Part shown: in pieces, positions 1 to 10,700 of the stretch
Layout: each line of letters begins with the position of its first letter
Numbering within the stretch: position 1 is the first letter of the stretch
Source: Ostrinia nubilalis
Lineage: Eukaryota > Arthropoda > Insecta > Lepidoptera > Crambidae
Reading direction: 5' to 3'
Length of the DNA: 64,000 nucleotides
Assembly (NCBI RefSeq): GCF_963855985.1
Contig: NC_087092.1
Location: 4,092,001-4,156,000, forward strand
Program-made: the position numbers and the translations under genes
Notes under the pieces: model-generated
What the model was told of the DNA's origin: nothing
Seen by the model: the letters and a program-made list of their open reading frames with translations, nothing else
Database searches by the model: none

Positions 1-154
1 ATCGGTTAACGGCAGTTTATTTTTCTACAATGAGTTTTATGCTAGCTTAATTTGTCCGCATGCCTTTAATTGAATCAGTACTTAGGTACACAAAAAAACA
101 AACGAAATTTTTATTTTATTTAAAAAGTTTATTAGCAATTTGTAAATACAAATA

Positions 155-315
155 AAGATAACCCTAGTGGTAAGGTAAATAAATATTATGCTTGTGTTAC
201 GAGTAGGTTCATCACCACATAAAGTTAATATGGAGGAATATTAACTTTATGGTTCACCACCACAATAGTCGAGCGGCGGGGATCGAACCCGAGATCCTAG
301 GATCGGCCACTTCAG
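155..315 (-). repeat. tRNA-derived SINE-like repeat
   Basis: Read on the minus strand, the segment has a pol III A box (TGGCTGAAGTGG, fitting TRGYNNARNNGG) and, about 30 bases on, a B box (GGTTCGATCCC). An AT-rich tail with a short inverted repeat (aagttaatat / atattaactt) follows. The acceptor stem does not close, so this is a SINE head and not a functional tRNA. Borders are approximate. Confidence 0.6.
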
Positions 316-3104
316 CCAGTCGTCGCAAAAAAAAAATGAAATGTGTCATGTTCTTTTATATTCATTTTTTTTGCCATTGTCATGAACAAATAAAAGTTTG
401 CTGCTTACTTATAGTACTTACGAGTAGTATTAATAACGTAAAAAAGAAAATAAAGAACTGATCAAAGTAAGATTGTTTCTTAATTTTACGCATTCATATT
501 GAGCCAAGATTGAATTTGGTAACTTAAAAAATCGTGAAAATAAGTAGGTACGTTTCTAAGTGGGTACCTAAGTAAAAGTTATTATTAAAAAATAAGTTTG
601 AATCTGTTGATTGAGCTCTTAGAATTAAAGTGCATGCGACGTTGCGTGATAGGCAAGCGCAAAAGCACTCGCCCGAACTTATAGTTTCATACATTCATGA
701 ATAGCCCTCTGCCCTCTAAAGCTTTAACAAAGTTACAAAGACTTGAATAGTTTTCCGTTCTTCTTTGGTATGTTATGTTGGGTATGCTGTAATACATTAT
801 GCCTGAACATAGGCGGGCTTAGCGACAGGCCCGCGCAACTCGTTTTCAATGACGACACGGCCGGGCCGGCCGGCAGTCGCACGCTGAATTCCCTCGCTTG
901 CACACTGAACTTATGTCATGGCTGTGCTATTTCGGTCGGAGCTATAAAATTAAAAAGCAAACAGAAAAGAGCGGGGAAATGTTGTTCCATTTTCAAAAAC
1001 TACGATAACTTGGCTACACAATAAATTGGTAACTTTTCAATAAAAATGAAAATTTTTAGCGAAAGTTTTGAGTTTCTTCGGCGTCGCATCTTTTTGGTAA
1101 GTTTTGTATTTATTTTATAATATTTTATAACTAATTTAAAGGTTAATAAAATAATCTAAAAACTATACAATAGGTATTTTAATCTACAGGAGGATATTAA
1201 GTAAGAAACATTTTAAAGGCTCGAGTATATTCCGAGAAGCGATGATGTCAGAGGCTACGTGTTCCGAAAGACATTCAGCTCGCGGCATATTTTATTACTT
1301 TAGTTTAACTTTAACCGTGTCTTTATGCGGTTAATTGAGCTTCAACATTATTTTACAATCACATTCTATATTAAAAGGCGAAAGATTTAGGTAATATCTT
1401 TGCGCTATCATAAATTAGTTAGCAAGTAGGATATTTAACTATTATTTTTAAGAATAATAATAATTTGCTATCCATGTATGAAATAATTTTGAAAGTATTA
1501 AAAAACATACCTACTCTTTTTCTATTTTTGCACCTTTCAAAGGGCTTTGTGGTTCATCTAGCTAGACTATCCTATAATGAGTAAGTAGTCAGCATAAAAC
1601 GTATCATGGAATATACCATAATCATGTACACAGGTAATAAAGAGGCAATCCATCAACGGGTAACGTATAATTTTTTTACAATCTGCACTAAAAAGTCGCG
1701 TAGTTAGGAGTTAAACAAACGAAATCAAGAACCACAATCAACAAAAAAATCGTCACCACTCCATCGCAGAACATAAGTTTAGTATTCTACATTCTACATA
1801 TTATTTTACTTAATGATTCGGTCTTCGGATAAACGAAGCACGGAGTACCAAAACTCAAAAAAGTAAAGGGTAAAATAAAAAAAAGAACTTGCTTTTAGGC
1901 ACTTTCGTTTTAATGAACGATCCGCGTAAATTACGGCGTCTGACTTTGAACTTCATAGTAAATAAAAATTGTGCGAGAGAAAATGTTCCTGTAAGAAATA
2001 GAAGTTTAGTCATGTAGCTATAGAACAAACTACGATGACGGCTGACGACGCGTACGTGTGAACTTGTAGTTGATTGATCATCATCCACGCAAAGATAATG
2101 TTAAACACAGACAGCTCTAATGTAAACTAAATTATGATGATAACAAATGTGTACTAGTTTCTTCTTAATTGTGTAGGTGTTACCAAGGTAACTATGCCGG
2201 TATCGGTAGTTGCACCATGACTAAAGTTCCAGCGATCAGGGGTCGAATCCTGCAAGGAGTGAAAACATTAAATGATGTATTGAATGTTATTGTACCGACA
2301 ATGGGTCAACCGATCCGAAATAAGATTGTGTCACCCATATGCGTTTACTATTACGTAGTAGCTGCTAATAAGACAACGAGATGTAAATGTAGAGTTGAAT
2401 ATGATTCACTTCGTTTAATCTCGAAGGAACGTGACTGTGGGTCTATCTTAATCGAGCGATTTCGATTTCTCTTTCTCTACCTGTCTCTCTTATCTTTCAT
2501 AGGACTGAAAGAGTCGGATCAAAGTCGAATGTGACGAAATAGTTTTACGGAGAGCTTTTGAGTCAAGGCCTTAGTTGCAGCGCTCCGCACGCTCTACAAT
2601 ATGCATGGCTCGAGCCAGCGACTTCTTTACTTTGCCCGTAATGCCTCAAAGGCTCAGCTACAGTGCTATACGAATATTATCAAATTTTACGAGAGCATTT
2701 TGTAAGGGGTTATTAATAATTTAGATTTTAGACCAATAATGTTAAAGTAGGTACAGTTCAATGAATTTTGACGATTTTATTTTACCATCCTGAATAATGT
2801 CCAGTTATTAATGGACAAAAATATTCGCCCTCAATTTTGGACATCGTGCGATTTGAAGTGATAATTAGAGACCGTACATTTTCAGAAGGACGATGTAGCC
2901 ATTTTGGCGCTCCTATCACCAAGAGCGATCTCTCTGATTGCCGATCGAGACGATCGGAGAGAGACATATTCGATAATAATTTATGGGGCAATTTTTACTA
3001 ACCGCAGACATTAAGTTACTTCTTAACCGAAATAATGAATCAGACTAGTATTTTTTAAATTTACATACACAGAGAGAGATTGTACCTAGTGCTTCTGTTA
3101 TTAA

Positions 3105-3350
3105 AGTTCATTAACCTTCTGTGTAACTGTGTAGCCTATTATACAGACTTCAAGCACTGCGCTATTGGAACAAATCCCGTCAAATGCAGATGAAAGTCAC
3201 AGACTACAGAACCCTAATGAATCAACTGGTCATTTTTAGAGACAGAGTGTTACACTAAAGATTTGTACTGCAAGTAAAGTTCATTAACCTTCTGTTTAGC
3301 CTATTAAACACTGCTATTGGAACAAATCCCGTCACATGCAGATGAGATGC
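3105..3350. repeat. Diverged direct repeat, two units
   Basis: The phrases 'aagttcattaaccttctg' and 'ctattggaacaaatcccgtc', followed by a 'atgcagatga' tail, occur twice in the same order, starting near 3107 and near 3278. The spacing between units is about 170 bases. Indels separate the copies. Origin is unknown. Confidence 0.7.
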
Positions 3351-4741
3351 AATGATAGCTCGGCATTGGTAATTAATGCGCGCCGCGCATCGGCCATTCA
3401 GCGCTCAATGGGCCAGTGGTCCTGTCAAAGCGATACGCACCCTGAATAGAGTCTGGCTGTACTATCTACAGTTCTACACTACACTTCCGACGCACGGCTG
3501 TTTGTGTTGCACTTCTTTCATTCAGGTCGTGGACCGTAGTAACCTGAAAACGTCTCGTGCAGTTGCATCTTCGAGTGTTTTATTTTGATAGAGTTTAGTT
3601 CGTTCACTCGGTTGTTCAGCGATTTTCTTCAAAGATACCCTTTAAAACTGTCCCTTAGCGTTTAAGTTTAGGAAAAAGCTCCAAGCGTCTCGTCTTGTAA
3701 GTAAGTAGGATTTAGGTCATGAAACAAAGCTGCAGTAAAAAAAAAATCAAATGGTAGGTACACCCTATAATTCCATAAAATGTTTTCTTATCATTTGAGG
3801 CGATCTTAGGTCCAGGGTAGTGTGCAAGGATCTTAAAATTTTACTAACTATTCGAAATTTCATTCATGCACAATTTTTATCTGTAGGAATCTTATTAGAT
3901 GAGCTCGAGCGTCATTTTGCTTACAAAAGAACCGAATCAATATTTAGATGGATATGCAATCAATACCTACAATCACAAAGCAATCGTTAGGGTAGAGACG
4001 TGTCGGAGAGCGGACATCCTGAATGCTGTCTGCCTGATGTAGAGCTGTACGTAGACATCGGTTTACACGCCGGACGCGCGCGGTGTTTGTGTTCGCACTT
4101 CACGCCGCGTTGCAAACGAGATATAGTGAGTGGACATTCACACTGATATGACCCAAAAATGAATTTCAGCGAACTTTGCACGACTTGCACGTGGATTACG
4201 AATCCAGGACAAGTCATTTGTTCTGGTATGCGAGGCTAAAGCTAGAAATGCACAAATACTTAAATCTTTTCATAAAAGGCATCCAAAATGTTCTTAAAAC
4301 CATAGTAACAGATTGAAGAGTAAATATAGAGTTCCCTTGATCACTGTTTATAATTCGAAAGATTCCAGATTTAATTGAATGCTTCGCAGAAATAGCCACA
4401 GTTTGTTTTTGTTAAGATTAGGATGAAGAACACTCAGTTAACGATAGTCGGATTTAATTTTAAGTGATGACCAAAGTCCAAATTAATGTTAGCACTAAAT
4501 GGTAACGTTCTCTTAATTTTTAAAATAATTCATAATTATTGTGTTCATTGTTTCAGATATCATGGATCTCATTAGTCATATACCTTTTTTATAGTACTTT
4601 TATTTATTATCTCCACGGTCGTGAGTTTCATTATTTGAGACGAATTTTAGGGGTAAGTGTTGGACCAAAAGTACTATTGTATTAAAAGTTTTAAATTCGG
4701 GTATGAAAAAAGGTCTCTACTATTAACAATGTATGTTCCAG

Positions 4742-7700
4742 ATAGGGCTATGTGTGTCTAGAGGCACTGCGTCGGTGCTTAACATAAGTTCAGCGCTGGT
4801 GCTTCTTCCACTCTGCAAAAAACTCAACCTGGTGGTCTACCGCCTTCTCTCGGGGCTCTGCCCTGGCGTCTTCTTCTTCTGGCTGGAGAAGGCCAAGAGC
4901 TTCCACATGACTGTTGCTGTTACATTAGTATTATTTGCTGGTGAGTTAATCAATCAATGCCATTACGAGTTGACTCTACATTTAATATTTTGGCTTATTA
5001 TGTGATAAATACTTTAGCTATGTATTTCGAAAATTTGGGCAGTTACTATTCTAATTAAGAAAACTGAAGGAACGCACATGAACAGCTTTAGTTAATTTTG
5101 TTAGTTGCTCTTAGTTCTTCGATTGGATTAGGCTATATAAAATTCTACTCGGCGCTGCTACAGCTAAAAAATTGAAACTTCTTTGAGCAGTTGAGATTTT
5201 TAAAACTTTCAAGGAAAGGCAGCATGACGTGAATTATTTTTGGCGGTTAGAGCAAGCAACTATTATTAAAACTACTTTCGTAAATCCCGATCATAACTGT
5301 CGAAGTGGTAATAATGCATTTATTTACGTTTGAGCTCCGAATGAATTTATAGGCGTGTAAATCACGTCAAACGATGCTTTAGCAAATAACGAGCGATAGC
5401 TTCAATGAGTCCCCCGCGCACGGTTTATAATAATCCTAGTGTGAAACCAACCAAAGTGGTTTCAACACTAAATCACCGTTAAACCTAAAAGGCTCTTGTT
5501 CTAGGCACCATTATGTCCTCGAGACGAAAGCTAATGGCGTCACTGCCGCTTAGCACCAGCTTTTGTGCCTTACCTATGGGACCAAGGGGAGATCACACTT
5601 GTTTGTTCTTATAAGATGTCTGCCCATAAATTACACGGTGCTTTTGTCTCACTCACCGCTGGAAAATGTGAAATAACTTCCCATTAATACTTTAATAACA
5701 CATGGCTGTATGAATAATTTTAGAACGTGTTTTCAGTGATACATTCCATATCTCACTTTGTGAACTTGTGGAATTTCTCTAGAGGCTACGACGAGGAAAG
5801 GAGCGAGATAAACTTCGCCAACTATAAAAATCAGGTTAGTTACTAAAGTTACGTCCCTTTGAAAGTTTGTACAAATGCTTGTAGCTGAAGTTGTGGACAA
5901 ATACGATAAATTTTCATAGCAAATGTGCAGCATAGCCTACTTATCAGGCCATAGTTTCCTCTGCAGTCGACCCTCCAATTTCCCATAAGGCAAATTTATG
6001 GGATATGGCCTACACACACATACACGCTGGCCAAATGGGTTGCAGAATTTTCGTTCGTTCGTTTCAGGAAAGACGTCCACTGCTGGACAATGGCCTCCCC
6101 CAAGGATTTTCACAAAGACCGGTCCTGCGCCGCTCGCATCCAGGCACCTCCCGCGACCTTCACCAGATCGTCGGTCCACCTAGTGGGAGGCCTGCCTACG
6201 CCACGCAGTGCAGAATCTTAAGTTCGCATATTTCTCCCTTAGTGGCCTAAGTGAAGTGGGCGCTGCACGCTGGTTGATTAAATTATTATTTTAAGACCAT
6301 TTTACAATGTTATTTTTTTAGAATCCTCTATCGCTGTTGATGAGCCAAGCAGGCCTGACGGGTGTGTCGATGCTGCTGATAGTAGTAAGCATGGCATTGA
6401 CCTCCATGAGGGCAGTTCGGCGGAGACTGTACAACGCCTTCTGGTACACCCACCAGCTCTACATGCTGTTCTTGGTGCTGCTGATCGTTCATCCCTTGAG
6501 GTTAGTTGAAGTTTAATGATTAATGATTGTTCAAAATTATGTTCATACCGTACACTTACCACTTACACCCACTTGGGGTTGACGGGCTTTGGAGGGATGC
6601 AATAGATGGACATGTCCATCTATTATACATGTACCAATATCAAACCACTGTTTTTATGAATAAAATGCTTTATTTAGTAGCTAGTATGCACTGTGGAACC
6701 TACACCGTCTACTTGTCAAAACGTAACAGTCTTCACCGGACTCTACGATTTGTCAGTTCCTTCGCACTTTTGGTAAGACTTTACTAAGTAGGTCCTGTCT
6801 ACTACTAAATTTCCTCAACATTAAAGTTCTTAGAACTTTTCTGTGTAATTTTGCTTTGCCTACGTTTTCCTTGTTCATACAGACCTACATCTTTATCGTC
6901 TTTACATGTAGAGCTTTATTGTTGTTTATTGCTCAAACAGAACTGACCGCGTTTATTGAAATTGAGTCAGCAACAATGACTCATTTTTGAGGCGACATGA
7001 GCAAGGGCAATATTAATAGACGATACCAAATCGAGACGCGAGCATGTCAAGGTTTACCCGAAGGATTGTTAATCTTAATTTATTTAACAACAATATTTCA
7101 CGTCAGTAAACATATCAACTTATACCCACATAAATTCATCTGATCAATTTAGTAAACACCCTGTATATTTACATTTCGTTTTTGTTTTAGCGGAGTATTA
7201 AAGAAAGAGGTCATCGACGAAGACGCTAGTCTCACTAGTCAAAACATGCATTACTCAAACACTTCTTCAGAAAATGTTCCTCATAAATTCGTCTCTATAA
7301 AATCTCAGGTAAGTGTACAAAAAGCCTTTACTCATTCATCAAAATGAGAAAGTATGTACTGACCAATGAATGTCATAACATTAAAGCTTTTTCACAGATC
7401 TGGAAGAACTCTACAAATAGAGTTTTTCAGATCTGTGAAAAAGCTTTTAAGTTACGATTTCATAACCGCTTTGCTATTTCCTCACACGCAAAATCAATCT
7501 GAAATTCCTGAAATTAGTGCTGTAGTTTCTGAAATTTTTCGCTATCTATTGGCAACGTGGCTCTAAGTACTCAGTGATCATCTTCGTTACGTTTAAAAAC
7601 TTTAGCTTTTATCACAATATAAACTTAACTGAAACACCCTCTATTGACTGTAGTAATTAACCGGCAATCTCTACTACGCCAGACGTGACATGCAGTACTT

Positions 7701-10700
7701 GTAAGTTCTCACTGTAATTGAATATATTAAGCTAATAGATCGGAATGGGCCACTCTACTGTCGACACGTCGCTACACGAAATTGCAGATCCTGCATCTAA
7801 TTTCTCCCCTTTATGACGTGATATTATTTGGGGAGATGAAGTAATTTTCAGGTAAAATGCCAGTAACACGATAAAGCATTTTAACATTAGGAGATAGTTA
7901 TCAGTAGATAAATAATGGTTGAATTTTTTTTTAACAAAAATGTTAGGAACGCATAACACAGTTGCCTTAATTTCGATTGCCCCCTGTTGGAGCTTGAATC
8001 TACGACTTTATTAGTGTTTTTTTTAAACCTCTTACTACTACAAAGCAGTAGTTTACGATACTCCATAAGATTGATCAAAGGAGGTACATTGTTATGTTAG
8101 GTATATAATATGGGCTCTATAATTTGTAAACTAAGTAGTTTTTCATTTGGAAGCTCCAATTACGTAATTTCATTATGATGCTGTGCTTACAAAGGGAAAA
8201 TATTGAAAATGTGCTTACAGGGCGCAGTTTGCTACTTGATATTGATTTAATATGCATATTAATTAGAATTTTAATGAGTCATTTCGTCAGTCCGATCGAC
8301 GATGCGTATCCACTTAAACCAAAGTATCAAACTGCAATTTATGGTTCAATTAGTGACAACAGTCGTTTACTAGTCGATATTATTGGTCTAATCCAATGTA
8401 GAGTTTATTTTATGGACGTCAGCGATGGTCACGCCTCTCATTATGTCTCAAACCTTGGCTGTTGTGATGGATTTGCTCCGTGGGAATGTACAACAATGCC
8501 TGTATTTAGTCGAGGATGAATAGGGATGATACTATAATGTGTACAGCTACAGATGATGCAACTACCTAATATCAATAGGACTATTACTGACCTAAGGCAG
8601 TAGGAATAAATCTAAAATCTTGAATAGGTTTTCTGCAATTGATTCAAAATATTGAAATTCAACAAATCGCAGTCTTGAATTTATGCTTGTTTATTGAGAT
8701 CCAACATCTACCGCTTGGTTAGCGTTAAAATATTTCGTAGTTTAGATTGAAGTCAAAATAAATAACAGAGGCTAGGCATTATTTGTAGAGTTAGCTTCAA
8801 AGTGCGTCAGTTTGGGAAAATAACATCAATAAACTGGAAGCTCAATTTACATTGTTTCATTTCAGACCTGGTTGTGGATGGCTTTTCCTCTAAGCTTTTT
8901 TATAATGGATCTCATTTGGCGAATTTTGTCAAGAAATCGGGCGAGAGTCAATATATTACAAGTAAGTTACCTATATTCAAATCAAATACGTAAATATTAA
9001 ATTGATTACATAAGTAGCTAGTAACATTCAGTATGCTCATGCACGAGTAACTTTACCTTTTTATTACATAACGCTACTTACCTTGTAGAAGGCTATATAA
9101 TAAATAAATAAATAATAACTAACTTTGGTCGTAAAAATATTGCACTCAGTTTTGTATGTTTAGTTTGTCAGTGGTAGGGGGTGAGTTTGTAGGTTAAATT
9201 GTGTTTTTCGATAAAGTTAAACCTTGATCTTTAACGCGGATAAAGCAAATAGAGTGAAAGCGCTGGCAGTTAGCTAACACTAATCTTATAAATTATGCTA
9301 TTTGTATGTTGTTTGTTTACGGTACGGTACAGATACCTGTAATTGTGGCTCTACATGGACTCAACACGCATAATTAATGTCCAGGGAGTAATTAACAGTA
9401 GAAATGGAACAAAATACACTTAATGTATTGTCTACCTGCGAATGCACTAATTGTGCAATAATTATGTATTATCGCAATACAGGGCGCGATTTATGGCGCA
9501 ATCCCGGCAATAATGTAGGCCGATTATATTGTATTATCCACTTATGAACGCGTATTATTGGATTCGAAGGATTTGCACGCTAATGCTTCCAGACAGGATG
9601 CCGACTTACATAATAAAGCACCGTCGACCGTCTTCCTGAATAATATGACTTAACTACCTAAGTAGTACAACTTACTTATTATAAAATATGTAGAGTACCT
9701 ACCTAATGAGAGCTTTTTGTGACATTTGTGCCCAATCTGTTTAAGACATTGTAGCTAGGCTTTCTGAAGGAAATAAAACCATTAGGTTTTATATTAGACT
9801 CGACTATAATGCGCTTTAGTTGCTACTTGATAAGCCACAAGAAGAACAAGCTTTTTCTGTGTTTGAAAACCTCAACTCTCTATCGTGATTTACGTTGTTA
9901 GTCGTACAAGATTATATTATTGTGTCTATATTTTTAATTATAGGTAGTATTTTTCAGCTAAACATTTTGTTTCAGGTGAGTTACATGGCCGGGCGAACCA
10001 TGAGCCTGACCCTCAGGTGTCCCCCCGAAGGCTTCGCCTGCCGCGCGGGACAGTACGTGCTGCTACAGTGCCTTGACGCGTCGTTGCTGGAGTGGCACCC
10101 CTTTACTGTCGTCAAGGTGAGATGTTGTGAGGGTAGTCATGATACTGACCCTCAGCTGTCCCACGAAGGCTTCGCCTGCCGCGCGGGACAGTACGTGCTG
10201 CTACAGTGCCTTGACGCGTCGTTGCTGGAGTGGCACCCCTTTACTGTCGTCAAGGTGAGATGTTGTGAGGGTAGTTATCATACTGACCCTCAGCTGTCCC
10301 ACGAAGGCTTCGCCTGCCGCGCGGGACAGTACGTGCTGCTGCAGTGATGTAATGATCGCGATCGAGGGTAGTCATAAAATAAATGATAACAAGGGTCAAC
10401 TGTACACGAGCGCTATAAACGCTCATTTTGAGAAAGCGTTTGAGTCTTCACGGCCACTCATGGAATTTATCAAAATATGTAATATAGCTTTCCGCCCGCG
10501 GCTTCGCCCGCGTGGAATTTTGTCTGTCACAGAAAAACTTTATCGCGCGCGTCCCTGTTTCAAAAACCGGGATAAAAACTATCCTATGTTCTTTCCCGGG
10601 ACTCAAACTATCTCTATGCCAAAGGACAGTGCCAATCCATGTATGGAAGTTGGACCAAGTGCTGCCCAGAATGAAAACATAGTGCATTTTATTCCTCAGG

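Larger units (their letters stand above)
1..4741. other. Upstream region without a recognised coding exon
   Basis: No convincing coding exon was found here on either strand. Because the first recognised oxidase exon (4742) begins in mid-protein, the missing first exon(s), roughly 50 residues, and the promoter lie here or to the left of the window. GC-rich islands at about 820-900, 3380-3550 and 4010-4110 could be promoter or 5' UTR, but nothing proves it. A tRNA-derived SINE-like repeat lies at about 155-315, and a diverged direct repeat at 3105-3350. Confidence 0.5.

Noticed and set aside
262..310. tRNA gene on the minus strand
   Set aside because: Box motifs only; no full cloverleaf, and it continues into a repeat tail.
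743..1024. 93-codon + strand frame near the left edge
   Set aside because: A GC-rich patch gives it length, but there is no motif or splice context, and it does not look like the missing NOX4 N-terminus.
2169..2534. 121-codon + strand frame as the missing first NOX4 exon
   Set aside because: No membrane-helix and motif pattern of a NOX N-terminus, and no donor in a phase joining 4742.
5998..6250. Two + strand frames over the RTE fragment
   Set aside because: They read the antisense of an RTE 3' end; the coding direction of the remnant is minus.
8175..8519. 114-codon + strand frame in a NOX4 intron
   Set aside because: No recognised motif, no codon-use contrast with the intron, and it lies between two good exons of the same gene.
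9895..10347. 150-codon frame read as one protein
   Set aside because: It is the NOX4 FAD-binding exon plus intron plus tandem copies; the exon has its own acceptor and donor. Kept as a repeat finding and not as a gene.
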